Assembly: GCA_900551645.1 (NCBI GenBank)
Contig: URWP01000003.1
Location: 1 to 34,823, forward strand
DNA: 34,823 nt
Direction of reading: 5' to 3'
DNA from: an uncultured Bacteroides sp.
Lineage (GTDB): Bacteria > Bacteroidota > Bacteroidia > Bacteroidales > Bacteroidaceae
In this document: one piece after another, positions 15,530 through 25,388 of the stretch
Position numbering within the stretch: position 1 is the stretch's first letter
Layout: the number at the start of each line of letters is the position of its first letter
Made by a program: the position numbers and the translations under genes
The notes under the pieces: generated by a model
What the model saw: the letters and a program-made list of their open reading frames with translations, nothing else
What the model was told of the DNA's origin: nothing
The model's database searches: none

Positions 15530-17542
15530 ATGAATTTACTTAGAACAATTTTGATTGGTGGAATTGGATTCACTGCATTAGGAGTAAATGCAGTGGAGAC
15601 AAGTCGTTGGCACATAGCTCCAGATAATCAGATTATCTGGTCGGTGAACGAAAATATTCCGCATGAGGATCATATAGAGATGAGTGGAAAGGCTGTTTCT
15701 GTGGTTCTCCGTTATGGAGTTGACGGTGAGGGAGCTTTTCGCTTGAACAAGAGTATGGTATGGCCGCGTCTGCGAACCATTCCTAATAATACCCATGCCA
15801 GCCTGATGCGTCGCTATGATTGGAATCCACTTGCAGGAATTACAGTGAACGGACGTAGTTTGCAACGTGGAGAAAAGGTAAAAGAACTTGGCATAAAAGG
15901 TAAATTGCAGGTAAAGAGTGTAGTAAACCAAGGGTATTATGGAGAATGGGAGATTATTCGTGAATATTTTCCGTCTACAGAACTTCCTGCTTTGGTAGAG
16001 TTGTATCAGGTGATAAATAAAGGAAAGAATTCACTGGCAGTGGAAATTCCGAAAGATGGTTTCATGGCTCAGACCGATCCGTCTAAAGGAGTAAAGGGAA
16101 CTTATTTTATTGAAGGAAAACTGCTTCAGAATGGATATTTTACTTTACAGCCTGGGGACACTTTGCGTTTTTCAGCATCCATTTCTGCGCATGATTCAGA
16201 AGCCAGCAGCCTTGTGCTCGATGCCTGTGCAGAGAAGGTAAAAAGAGAATCGTTAGTAGCTTCCTGGATGGATAATCTGGTACTGGAAACCCCAGACCCT
16301 GTGATAAACCAGATGTTTGCATTTTCAAAGATACGCGCTTGCGAAAGTATCTATGAAACTCAGGGAGGACCTATGCATGGTCCGGGAGGAGAGTCGTATT
16401 ATGCAGCCATTTGGGCTAACGACCAGGCTGAATATATCAATCCTTATTTCCCTTATACAGGCTATGAATACGGAAATGTTTCAGCTTTAAATAGTTTCAA
16501 GCATTTTGCTCGTTTTATAAATGATGAATGGAAGCCTATTCCGAGTTCAATTGTAGCTGAGGGACTGGATATCTGGGCTGGAGTAGGCGATCGTGGAGAT
16601 GCTGCCATGATTGCTTATGGAGCTTCTCGTTACGCTTTGACTCGTGCAAGCCGTGAAGAAGCCGCAGAACTGTGGCCGCTTATTTCCTGGTGTCTGGAAT
16701 ATTGTCACAGGAAATTGAATGAAGGAGGAGTGGTAGCTTCGGATACGGATGAGCTGGAAAATCGTTTCCCTTCAGGAGATGCCAATCTTTGTACCTCTTC
16801 CCTTTATTATGATGCCTTGATTTCGGCTGCATATTTGGCTAAGGAATTAGGAAAGGGAAATAATGTGGCAAATACTTATAGAAAGCAAGCTTCTACATTA
16901 CGTAAGAATATTGAAACATATTTTGGAAGTACAGTAGAAGGTTATTCTACTTATGCCTATTATAAAGGAAATGATGTGCTTCGTTCCTGGATTTGTATTC
17001 CTCTGACAGTGGGTATCGATGAACGAAAAGAGGGTACTATTCAAGCATTGTTCTCACCACGGTTGTGGACAGAAAACGGATTGCTTACACAAGCAGGAAG
17101 CGAGACTTTTTGGGATCGTTCCACGCTTTATGCGCTGCGGGGGGTATATGCGGCTGGCGAAACAGAAAAAGCCACGGAATATTTACAGCGTTACTCTAAA
17201 ACCCGGTTATTAGGTGAACATGTTCCTTATGCTATTGAGGCATGGCCAGAAGGTGAACAGCGGCATCTTTCGGCAGAGAGTGGTTTGTATGGCCGTATTA
17301 TCACCGAGGGTTTGTTTGGCATTCGTCCGATCGGATTTAAATCCTTTACTTTAACTCCTCGTCTCCCGCAAAAATGGAATCAGATGGCATTGCATCATGT
17401 GCGTGCTTTTGGGGCAGACTTTGATATAGAAGTGAAACGTTTATCTTCAGGAAAATTGCAGGTTATGGTTTCGGAGGGTGCGACAAAGAAAAAAGTATAT
17501 AGTGTGAATAAAGATGGGTTTGTAACAGTTAATTTGAAATAG
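15530..17542 (+). CDS. Exported six-hairpin putative glycosidase
   Basis: A 670-residue protein; the ATG at 15530 is preferred over a TTG one codon earlier. A signal peptide (MNLLRTILIGGIGFTALGVNA) is followed by a beta-sandwich domain (about 25-240) and an (alpha/alpha)6 barrel (about 260-620). Barrel features include ETQGGPMHGPGGESYYAAIWANDQ, DIWAGVGDRGDAAMIAYGA, ASDTDELENRFPSGDANL, and a late AWPEGEQRHLSAESGLYGR (E570 onward) followed by FGIRPIGFKSFTLTPRLP, a pattern shared by GH63, GH78 and GH94-like enzymes. Candidate acids are E574, E576 and E583. I cannot assign it to a numbered family. It should be periplasmic. Only 4 bp separate it from the next gene, another barrel of the same general fold. 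Confidence 0.72.
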   Translation: MNLLRTILIGGIGFTALGVNAVETSRWHIAPDNQIIWSVNENIPHEDHIEMSGKAVSVVLRYGVDGEGAFRLNKSMVWPRLRTIPNNTHASLMRRYDWNPLAGITVNGRSLQRGEKVKELGIKGKLQVKSVVNQGYYGEWEIIREYFPSTELPALVELYQVINKGKNSLAVEIPKDGFMAQTDPSKGVKGTYFIEGKLLQNGYFTLQPGDTLRFSASISAHDSEASSLVLDACAEKVKRESLVASWMDNLVLETPDPVINQMFAFSKIRACESIYETQGGPMHGPGGESYYAAIWANDQAEYINPYFPYTGYEYGNVSALNSFKHFARFINDEWKPIPSSIVAEGLDIWAGVGDRGDAAMIAYGASRYALTRASREEAAELWPLISWCLEYCHRKLNEGGVVASDTDELENRFPSGDANLCTSSLYYDALISAAYLAKELGKGNNVANTYRKQASTLRKNIETYFGSTVEGYSTYAYYKGNDVLRSWICIPLTVGIDERKEGTIQALFSPRLWTENGLLTQAGSETFWDRSTLYALRGVYAAGETEKATEYLQRYSKTRLLGEHVPYAIEAWPEGEQRHLSAESGLYGRIITEGLFGIRPIGFKSFTLTPRLPQKWNQMALHHVRAFGADFDIEVKRLSSGKLQVMVSEGATKKKVYSVNKDGFVTVNLK

Positions 17543-17546
17543 TGGT

Positions 17547-19007
17547 ATGAAGAATATGTTTTTGATTGGAACCTCGGCTTTGCTGCTTTCTGCTTGTGTT
17601 GGTTCTTCAACAAAAAAATCTATTGAAAAATTGCCGTTAGAGCAGACTTCTGTTTTTGCTTCAACGGATAAAAATTTAGAGAATGCATATAATTGGGCAA
17701 AAAAGATGGCACTATCCTATGTACATGACGGGAGTGACCCTGTTGGTTATTGGTATGAAGCAGCTTTGCCTCAGCGTGAAGCTTTTTGTATGCGTGATGT
17801 ATCTCATCAGTCAGTCGGTGCACAAATCTTGGGGCTGGCAGAACATAATAAGAATATGTTTGGAAAGTTTGCGAAAAATATCAGTGAGAGTAAGGATTGG
17901 TGTACGTATTGGGAAATTAACCGTTATGACAAGCCGGCTCCTGCTGATTATGCCAATGATAAGGAATTTTGGTATAATTTGAATGCTAATTTTGATGTGA
18001 TTCAGGCTTGTTGGAAAATGTATGAATGGACTGGTGACAAGGATTATCTGACGGATTCCTGTTTTGTCAATTTCTATGATAAATCTTTGAATGAGTATGT
18101 AAAGCACTGGAGGCTGGAACCTGAAAATATCATGGACAGGCCTCGGTATATGCACCAACCTGATAATTTTGATTTGAACAATAATTTCCATACTTGCAGG
18201 GGACTGGCTTCCTATGTTGAAAATTTCCGTGGATTGATATTGGGGGTTGACTTGCTGGCTTCAATGTATGCAGGTTATAAGGCTCATGCGCAAATGGCAG
18301 CAATATGCGGTGATAGTGTGACGGCGCGGAATGATTTGAAAAAGGCTGATGCTTACCAGAATATTATAGAAGATAAATGGTGGGATGAGGAACATCAGTA
18401 TTACCAGACATTCTGGACCGAGGATAAAACTTTTCATCGTGGAGAGGGAGTTCCTGTCTTATTGTGGTTTAATGCAATAAAAGATGATTTTCGCTTAAAG
18501 GCTTCAATAAATGATATATTGTCAAAAGAGTGGAATGTGGAAAACTTGTCCCATTTTCCGGAAATGCTTTACCGTTTTGGGTATGATGAAGAAGCATATA
18601 AATATTTAGTAACTTTACCGTCGGTGAATCGTTGTGAATATCCTGAAGTTTCGTATGGAGTGATTGAAGGGTGTATAGGTGGTTTGATGGGTATCAATCC
18701 TTCTTCTTCTAACAACACGATTACCACATGTTCTCATCTGACGGACAATGGAGTGGAAGTCGAAGTGAAAAATGTTCCGGTTTTTAATGGGTATATTACT
18801 GTTAAACATATAGGAAATAAAATTACAGTATTTGAGAATAATACAGGAAGAGACATTGTCTGGAATGCTTCATTCATTGGAAACTGCCAAAGCATCAATG
18901 CAGGTGGTAAAGTATATAAAACTACGGTTAAAAAGTTGAATGATAACCATGTGTCCTCGGCTTGTATAAATTTGAAGAATGGTGAATCTCTTACAGCAGG
19001 GGTGTAG
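17547..19007 (+). CDS. Lipoprotein with six-hairpin glycosidase-like fold
   Basis: A 486-residue protein. The lipobox LLSAC gives a lipidated C17, so unlike its neighbour it is membrane-anchored; the residues after it (VGSSTKK) give no clear acidic surface-export signal, so surface or periplasmic face is open. The body reads as an (alpha/alpha)6 barrel: LPQREAFCMRDVSHQSVG (residues 74-91; MRD resembles the WxRD-type motif of such barrels), DWCTYWEINRYDKP, WYNLNANFDVIQACWKMYEWTGD, and PEVSYGVIEGCIGGLMGI, ending in a small beta domain. I do not recognise a numbered GH family. It starts 4 bp after the previous stop, so the pair is probably translated together, and it is 53 bp before the second GH97. 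Confidence 0.68.
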   Translation: MKNMFLIGTSALLLSACVGSSTKKSIEKLPLEQTSVFASTDKNLENAYNWAKKMALSYVHDGSDPVGYWYEAALPQREAFCMRDVSHQSVGAQILGLAEHNKNMFGKFAKNISESKDWCTYWEINRYDKPAPADYANDKEFWYNLNANFDVIQACWKMYEWTGDKDYLTDSCFVNFYDKSLNEYVKHWRLEPENIMDRPRYMHQPDNFDLNNNFHTCRGLASYVENFRGLILGVDLLASMYAGYKAHAQMAAICGDSVTARNDLKKADAYQNIIEDKWWDEEHQYYQTFWTEDKTFHRGEGVPVLLWFNAIKDDFRLKASINDILSKEWNVENLSHFPEMLYRFGYDEEAYKYLVTLPSVNRCEYPEVSYGVIEGCIGGLMGINPSSSNNTITTCSHLTDNGVEVEVKNVPVFNGYITVKHIGNKITVFENNTGRDIVWNASFIGNCQSINAGGKVYKTTVKKLNDNHVSSACINLKNGESLTAGV

Positions 19008-19060
19008 CAGCAATGTTTTCCTGACGCAGGCTTATGAATATTTAATGTGAACTGACAGGT

Positions 19061-21052
19061 ATGAAAAAGATATCACTATTTGTATGCATTTTATGGGCAT
19101 TGACAGTACAAGCTCATAAGGAGTTTGAACTGTTCTCTCCTGATGGAAAGTTGCAAACTGAGATTAAGGTCGGAGAGTATATTTCCTATAGTATCTCTCG
19201 TGAGGGATATAGAATCTTGAACGATTCTCCTTTATCGATGACTCTGACAAATGGAATTGTCTGGGGGGAAAATCCCCGTCTGGTAAGTACAAAGCGGAAT
19301 TCGGTGAATGCTATGGTTGCTTCTCCTTTTTATAGAAGAAGTGAAATACGTGATAACTATAATTCTTTGATTCTGAACTTTAAGAATGGATGGGGTTTGG
19401 AGTTTCGTGCTTATGATACAGGAATCGTTTATCGTTTTGTCCATAGGGAGAACAAGGTACTTGATATAGTTTCGGAGAATGTAAGTTATTGCTTTTCTTC
19501 AGACTTTGAAGCAAATGTACCTTATGTAGTACCTCGTGTGCAGAGACATAATCTTGATTGTCAGTTTTATAACTCTTTTGAGAATACTTATACAACGGAC
19601 AGGCTTTCTCATTTGGATAAAGAAAGGCTGATGTTCCTTCCTCTGGTTGTGGAAGCAGAAAATGGCATTAAGGTGTGTTTGACGGAATCTGATTTGGAAG
19701 ATTTTCCGGGACTTTATCTTTCGGCTGTAGAAGGTGAAGAATATACATTGAAGGGAGTCCATGCTCCATATCCTAAAAACAGTATTCAGGGAGGGCATAA
19801 AATGTTGCAGATGTTGGTACAAGAGCGTGAGTCATATATTGCACGGGTAAAAGGGAAAAGAACTTTTCCGTGGCGTATGGCAATCGTAACGGCACGGGAC
19901 GAGCAGCTGGCTGATAATGACTTGACATATCTTCTGGCATCTCCTTCGCGGTTGGATGATATTTCGTGGATTAAGCCTGGTAAAGTAGCATGGGAATGGT
20001 GGAGTGACAGGAACATTGATGGAGTGAACTATGTGACAGGGGTAAACAATGAAACCTATAAGGAGTATATTGATTTTGCAGCTAAATACGGTATGGAGTA
20101 TGTCATTTTAGACGAAGGATGGGCTGTGAATTTGAAAGCCGACTTGATGCAAGTAGTAGATAGCATTGATTTGAAGGAGTTGGTAGATTATGCTTCTGAT
20201 AAAAATGTGGGTATTATTTTATGGGCTGGCTATTATGCTTTCGAGCGTGATATGGAGAACATTTGTCGGTTTTACTCGGATTTGGGAGTGAAAGGATTTA
20301 AGGTTGACTTTATGGATCGGGATGATCAGGAAATGGTAGAATTCAATTATCGGGCTGCTGCCATGTGTGCAAAATATCATTTAGTACTTGATTTACATGG
20401 AATGTATAAGCCTTCAGGAATGAATCGAACCTATCCGAATATCTTGAATTTTGAAGGAGTGCATGGTTTGGAGAATATGAAATGGAGTCCTGACAGTGTG
20501 GATCAGGTGAAGTATGATGTCATGGTTCCTTTTATTCGTCAAGTGGCTGGTCCTCTGGATTATACGCAAGGAGCAATGCGTAACGCTGCAAAAGGTTGTT
20601 ATTTCCCTTGCTATTCAGAACCTATGAGTCAAGGTACTCGTTGCCGGCAACTTGCGTTGTATGTAGTATTTGAGTCTCCTTTAAATATGCTTTGCGATAC
20701 GCCTAGTAATTATGTCCGTGAAAAAGAGTCGGTAGATTTTATTTCAGGTATCCCTACTGTTTGGGATGAAACACGTGTTCTGGATGCCAAGATGGGAGAA
20801 TATATTGTAACCGCGCGTCGTAAAGGAGATACTTGGTATATTGGAGGAATTACAGACTGGCAAGAAAGGGATATTGAATTGGATTTTTCTTTTTTAAAAG
20901 GAAAGATATGTCAAGGTCTTTTATATGAAGATGGCATAAATGCTCATCGTATAGGACGTGACTTTCATCTAAAACTAATTCATGTTGATGAAAATACACG
21001 TTTGACGGTGCATTTGGCTCCAGGAGGAGGGTTTGCCATCCGGATGAGGTGA
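19061..21052 (+). CDS. GH97 glycoside hydrolase, retaining type (second copy)
   Basis: A 663-residue exported GH97 enzyme with signal peptide MKKISLFVCILWALTVQA. The beta-sandwich, barrel and C-terminal domain follow as in the first GH97 of this locus. FKVDFMDRDDQ gives nucleophile D416 and NFEGVHGLEN gives acid/base E471, again 55 apart and only one number off the residues I recall for the retaining alpha-galactosidase BtGal97b (D415/E470), whose length is also close. It is therefore the better alpha-galactosidase candidate of the two. The two GH97 proteins share the catalytic frame but differ widely around it (for example HGMYKPSGMNRTYP here, HGAYKPTGWLRTFP there), so they are old paralogues with perhaps different linkage or sugar preference. 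It is the last enzyme gene before the terminator at 21101-21136. Confidence 0.9.
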   Translation: MKKISLFVCILWALTVQAHKEFELFSPDGKLQTEIKVGEYISYSISREGYRILNDSPLSMTLTNGIVWGENPRLVSTKRNSVNAMVASPFYRRSEIRDNYNSLILNFKNGWGLEFRAYDTGIVYRFVHRENKVLDIVSENVSYCFSSDFEANVPYVVPRVQRHNLDCQFYNSFENTYTTDRLSHLDKERLMFLPLVVEAENGIKVCLTESDLEDFPGLYLSAVEGEEYTLKGVHAPYPKNSIQGGHKMLQMLVQERESYIARVKGKRTFPWRMAIVTARDEQLADNDLTYLLASPSRLDDISWIKPGKVAWEWWSDRNIDGVNYVTGVNNETYKEYIDFAAKYGMEYVILDEGWAVNLKADLMQVVDSIDLKELVDYASDKNVGIILWAGYYAFERDMENICRFYSDLGVKGFKVDFMDRDDQEMVEFNYRAAAMCAKYHLVLDLHGMYKPSGMNRTYPNILNFEGVHGLENMKWSPDSVDQVKYDVMVPFIRQVAGPLDYTQGAMRNAAKGCYFPCYSEPMSQGTRCRQLALYVVFESPLNMLCDTPSNYVREKESVDFISGIPTVWDETRVLDAKMGEYIVTARRKGDTWYIGGITDWQERDIELDFSFLKGKICQGLLYEDGINAHRIGRDFHLKLIHVDENTRLTVHLAPGGGFAIRMR

Positions 21053-21100
21053 GAATCTTCTATTTTGCGATTAATTTTGTAATCTATGCTTAGTAGCTGG

Positions 21101-21136
21101 AACGTACTTGTGTTTTCTTGTAAATGCAAGTACGTT
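21101..21136 (+). terminator. Terminator of the PUL enzyme operon
   Basis: AACGTACTTG (21101-21110) pairs with CAAGTACGTT (21127-21136), followed by TTAGTTT. It separates the enzyme operon from the regulator gene, which therefore probably has its own promoter; I could not find a full consensus one in 21137-21250. Confidence 0.65.
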
Positions 21137-21250
21137 TTAGTTTGAATACCGAAGTGTTTTGAGGAAGTTTTTCCAGTTTCCAGTAAGATTTGTATTGGAA
21201 TTTTGTATTTTTACTCGTATGAACGTTCCTTAAATATAAATTAGAAAATC

Positions 21251-24200
21251 ATGAACTCCGTAAGATTACTTTTTTCGATTATATTTTTAGGCTATTTCCT
21301 TTTGTGTGGAGGAGCATCCCGTAATGTGACTCATTACACCATCAGTGATGGACTTTCGAACAATGCGGTATATAGTATCACGCAGGATACGAAGGGACGC
21401 ATGTGGTTCGGAACAATTGACGGATTGCATAGTTTTGACGGGAATCATATCCGTGCGTGGAGAGATAACCGGATGGAATCGCTGGGAGCTTGTATCTATA
21501 CTATCCTGGAGGACAGTATGCAACTTTATGTAGGCAGTGAGCGAGGACTGACTGTCTTTAATTTGTTGACAGAGAGCTTTTCTGATTTTCAGGTTCGTTC
21601 GGAGTTTGGCGAAGGTATACATTCTTCTGTATCTCATGTGATGCGTGACCGTTATCACAATATCTGGATAACCACTGCAGGACAAGGAGTCTTTCGTTAT
21701 AATCCTGTTCATGGAACGCTTCATCAATACATGGCTATGGGAAAAGTGAATTGTGATTTCGGGTATTATATCATGGAAGATTCTTCCGGCACAATATGGC
21801 TTGCTACCCGTGAGGGAGGAATCAGCCGTTATGTGGCATCTCAGGATATGTTTCAGCCGGTGGCTTCGGAAGATGTGAAAGATACCCGTGTATTGTTTGA
21901 AGACTCATCTCATCGTCTTTGGGTAGGAACAGGGAGAGATGGACTTTATTTATTGGATAAGGAGCATGGGCGATTAATTCAGAAAATTCCCCCTTTACAG
22001 TTTAATCATCCTTTTCAAGTAAGAAGAATTGTAGAATGGCAACCCGGCCGTTTGCTGTTGGCTTCGGACGAGGGGTTGACTATGTATGATGTGGCTACAG
22101 AAAAAGTAGATGTGATAAAAGCGGATAGCAGACATCCGGAAGGATTGAACGATAATTACCTGCACGAATTGTTTATAGACCGCGAGAATGCGCTTTGGAT
22201 AGGAACTTATTTCGGCGGTGTGAATTATGTTTCCTCTGTTCAGGATAATTTTTTGCATTACCATAAGGATAATTGTCAATTGGACGCACGTATTGTCAGT
22301 GTGTTTGCTCGTGCGGACAAAGATAATCTGTGGATTGGAACCGATGATGCCGGTTTTTTTTATTGGAACAGGCAGAATCAGACTTTTCAGGCCTATCGTC
22401 CTTTGAAAGGCAGGCAGGGCCCTGCCTATCATAATATACATGCCCTGTTGCAGGATGGAGATAAATTATTTATCGGTATGTTTATGGGAGGACTGGATAT
22501 TCTGGATTTGCGTACTGGAGTGTTTCGGAATTATAAGTCTGCTACTTCTCCTCGTTCACTTTATTCGTCAGAGATATATGCGCTTTACAAGGATTCCAGT
22601 CAGAGAATATGGATTGGTACTACCGCAGGATTAAACCGTTATAATCCGAAGACGGATGATTTTGAACGGATATATGAATTGCATGGAGCTGATATTTCCT
22701 ACATTTTTGAAGATAAGGAACAGAATTTATGGGTGTGTTCTCTGAATCAGGGAGTGTTTTGTCTGAATCATCAGACAGGGAAGTGGATGCATTATTTTCA
22801 TCAGATAAAGGGGAAAGATGGTAAATTGCCTACAAATCAGATTATCACCGGTTGTCTGGATATGCAGGGCGTGATTTGGCTGGGAACAGATGGAGACGGT
22901 CTACTTAGATATGATCGGGGAAAGGAGATGTTTGTACATGAAGATTTGCCTGATTATATACGGGTGGTCTATAAGATATTACCGGACAGAGATAAATTGT
23001 GGTTTACAACCAATAATGGTATGTATTGCTACCAGCCTCTTGCTTCCTCTTTGAAGTTTTATAACAAACAAGATGGCTTGCAGGAAAATCTGTTTCTTCC
23101 TAATTCCGGAATCCAGTTGTCTGACGGAACAATAATGGTGGGAGGAGTAAATGGATTCAATGAGTTCCGTCCTGATAAGATACAAGTTGATACACAGATT
23201 CCTACCGTCATTCTGACTGATTTTCAACTATTCAATAAACCGGTGGTTATTGGGAGTGAAGATTCTCCATTGAAGGTCTCCATCACTTATGCAGACCGTC
23301 TGGTGTTGGACTATTCTCATTCCATGTTTAGTTTTTCGGTAGCAGCTTTGAGTTATATAAATACCTCAAAGAACAGGTACCGCTATCGTTTGGAGGGGTT
23401 TGAAAAGGATTGGACGGAAACGAATGATGCTCCTCATGTGACGTATACAAACTTACCAGCCGGGGATTATGTATTTCAGGTGAGTGCGTCTAATTCTGAT
23501 GGGATGTGGAATGAAAATGCCATAGTCTTTCCTATTAAAGTGCTGCCTCCCTGGTGGGCTTCTTCGTATATGATTGTGGGATATATATTGTTAGGGATAG
23601 CAGGTTTGGTTTATGCTTATTATCGGATGAATAAAATACATCGTCGGCGTATGGCTTTACTGACAATAAAGAAAGACCGAGAGATTTATCAGAGTAAAAT
23701 AGAGTTCTTTACAAATGTCATGCATGAAATACGTACCCCACTAACATTAATACTGGCACCATTGGAGAGTGTGATGAAGAGTACTGGAACGGTGAAGGAT
23801 GTACTTCCTCAGCTGCGGGTGATGGAACAGAATGGAAAACGTTTGCTTACACTTGTCAATCAGTTGATGGATTTCCGAAAGGCTGAATCAGGGGTCATGA
23901 ATGTAATATTGACAGAAACCAACATCAAGACTTTATTGATGAATGTGTATCAGCGTTTCCAGCTTTCGGCAGATATGAAACACATAACGATTAGTCTGAA
24001 TATGCCGGAAGAACCTTGCTATGCTCGTGTGGATCAAGAGGCTTTTACGAAAGTGATTAGCAATCTGCTGTCGAATGCATTGAAATTTACGGATACGTGT
24101 ATTGAAGTCGATTTATTGATTGTCGGTAACCGGAAACTGGAAATAAGAGTGAAAGATAATGGTCAGGGAATTGATGTAAAGGAACAGGAAAAAATATTTT

Positions 24201-25216
24201 CTCCTTTCTATCAGGTTCCAGATAAGAATTTTACTGGGCGTGTCGGGACCGGTGTCGGACTTTCATTGGTGAAGAAACTGGTAGGCTTGATGCATGGCAG
24301 CTTGGCTTTGGAAAGTAGATTAGGGGAAGGTTCTACTTTTATTGTTACTTTTGATATGATTGAGCATGAAGAACGTACGGTTGTTGAGAAAGTGGCTTCT
24401 CAAGAGGTACAGGTCGAGGAAAAAACAGATATGCCCGAAGGAAAATATCGTATTCTGATAGTAGATGATAATCAGGATTTAAGAGAATATTTGAGCCAGT
24501 TGCTTACTGGGAGGTATCAGGTATCGTGTGCAGAAAATGGAAAGGAAGCATGGGAACTGGTTCAGCAGAACCTTCCCAATCTTGTAATCAGTGACGTCAT
24601 GATGCCTGTAATGGATGGCATACAACTTTGCCGGCATATCAAACAGAATCTTTCTACCAGCCATATTCCGGTAATATTGCTTACGGCAAAGGCTTCATCC
24701 GAGGATTATGTAGAGGGACTTGAAAGTGGGGCAGACGTGTATCTTGAGAAACCTTTCTCGGGAGATGTGATTCATGCCCAAATTGCGAGTATTTTCAGAA
24801 ACAGAGAGGGTATGAAAAAAGAGTTTAAGACCCAACCGATGGTAGCTTCTGTATCTGTCTCTAAACTGGATACACTTCTGATGGAGAAAATAGCTAAAAT
24901 TGTTGAGGAACGTATGACTGATTCTGATTTTACGGTAGATAGTTTGGCACAGGAAGTAGGTATTTCCCGGTCAGGCCTGTTTGCTAAACTCAAGGCTATA
25001 TCTGGTATGACTCCTAATGACTATATCCGTCTTATACGTTTGAAGAAGGCTGCATGCTTGTTGGCGGAGGAGGGATTGTCAAGTAGTGAAGCCTGTTTCC
25101 GGGTAGGCTTTTCTTCTCCTTCTTATTTTGCCAAATGTTTTCAGTTACAATTTGGAATGTCTCCTACGGAGTTTAAGCAGAAAGGAATTCAAAAATCAGA
25201 GATATCGGCCGGATAA
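21251..25216 (+). CDS. Hybrid two-component system regulator (HTCS)
   Basis: A 1321-residue inner-membrane protein holding a whole two-component system. In order: signal peptide (about 1-22); two seven-bladed propellers of Reg_prop repeats (ISDGLSNNAVYSITQD, MWFGTIDGL, LWIGTYFGG and others, to about 690); Y_Y_Y domain (694-766); transmembrane helix (about 767-795); HisKA with phospho-accepting H825 in NVMHEIRTPLTLI; HATPase (N box NLLSNALKF near 937, G boxes DNGQGID and GTGVGLSL); receiver with D1115 in VISDVMMPVMDG; AraC-type HTH_18 at about 1220-1315. Its periplasmic propellers should bind a breakdown product of the substrate and the C-terminus should activate the PUL, most likely through the motif array at 8518-8592. 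All key residues are present. Confidence 0.95.
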   Translation: MNSVRLLFSIIFLGYFLLCGGASRNVTHYTISDGLSNNAVYSITQDTKGRMWFGTIDGLHSFDGNHIRAWRDNRMESLGACIYTILEDSMQLYVGSERGLTVFNLLTESFSDFQVRSEFGEGIHSSVSHVMRDRYHNIWITTAGQGVFRYNPVHGTLHQYMAMGKVNCDFGYYIMEDSSGTIWLATREGGISRYVASQDMFQPVASEDVKDTRVLFEDSSHRLWVGTGRDGLYLLDKEHGRLIQKIPPLQFNHPFQVRRIVEWQPGRLLLASDEGLTMYDVATEKVDVIKADSRHPEGLNDNYLHELFIDRENALWIGTYFGGVNYVSSVQDNFLHYHKDNCQLDARIVSVFARADKDNLWIGTDDAGFFYWNRQNQTFQAYRPLKGRQGPAYHNIHALLQDGDKLFIGMFMGGLDILDLRTGVFRNYKSATSPRSLYSSEIYALYKDSSQRIWIGTTAGLNRYNPKTDDFERIYELHGADISYIFEDKEQNLWVCSLNQGVFCLNHQTGKWMHYFHQIKGKDGKLPTNQIITGCLDMQGVIWLGTDGDGLLRYDRGKEMFVHEDLPDYIRVVYKILPDRDKLWFTTNNGMYCYQPLASSLKFYNKQDGLQENLFLPNSGIQLSDGTIMVGGVNGFNEFRPDKIQVDTQIPTVILTDFQLFNKPVVIGSEDSPLKVSITYADRLVLDYSHSMFSFSVAALSYINTSKNRYRYRLEGFEKDWTETNDAPHVTYTNLPAGDYVFQVSASNSDGMWNENAIVFPIKVLPPWWASSYMIVGYILLGIAGLVYAYYRMNKIHRRRMALLTIKKDREIYQSKIEFFTNVMHEIRTPLTLILAPLESVMKSTGTVKDVLPQLRVMEQNGKRLLTLVNQLMDFRKAESGVMNVILTETNIKTLLMNVYQRFQLSADMKHITISLNMPEEPCYARVDQEAFTKVISNLLSNALKFTDTCIEVDLLIVGNRKLEIRVKDNGQGIDVKEQEKIFSPFYQVPDKNFTGRVGTGVGLSLVKKLVGLMHGSLALESRLGEGSTFIVTFDMIEHEERTVVEKVASQEVQVEEKTDMPEGKYRILIVDDNQDLREYLSQLLTGRYQVSCAENGKEAWELVQQNLPNLVISDVMMPVMDGIQLCRHIKQNLSTSHIPVILLTAKASSEDYVEGLESGADVYLEKPFSGDVIHAQIASIFRNREGMKKEFKTQPMVASVSVSKLDTLLMEKIAKIVEERMTDSDFTVDSLAQEVGISRSGLFAKLKAISGMTPNDYIRLIRLKKAACLLAEEGLSSSEACFRVGFSSPSYFAKCFQLQFGMSPTEFKQKGIQKSEISAG

Positions 25217-25311
25217 GATGCTGCATATAATGGGTTGTTATCGGCTGGCAGTCCGTTGGAAGGCTGGAATAGTCAAAAGCAGTATATTTCGAACGAACGG
25301 ACATTTTAATC

Positions 25312-25373
25312 AAAACGAACGGACATCTTAAGTAAGACGTGAGCATGTTTTACTTAAGATGTCCGTTCGTTTT
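25312..25373. terminator. Bidirectional terminator, 24-bp perfect stem
   Basis: The arms at 25312-25335 and 25350-25373 are perfect complements (core CGAACGGACATCTTAAG) with a 14-nt loop; a T run follows on the plus strand. It lies between the convergent HTCS gene and the rhodanese gene. A third partial copy of the arm, CGAACGGACATTTTA, lies at 25294-25308, 22 bp before the left arm. Confidence 0.85.
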
Positions 25374-25388
25374 TTGGTTATTAGCGCC

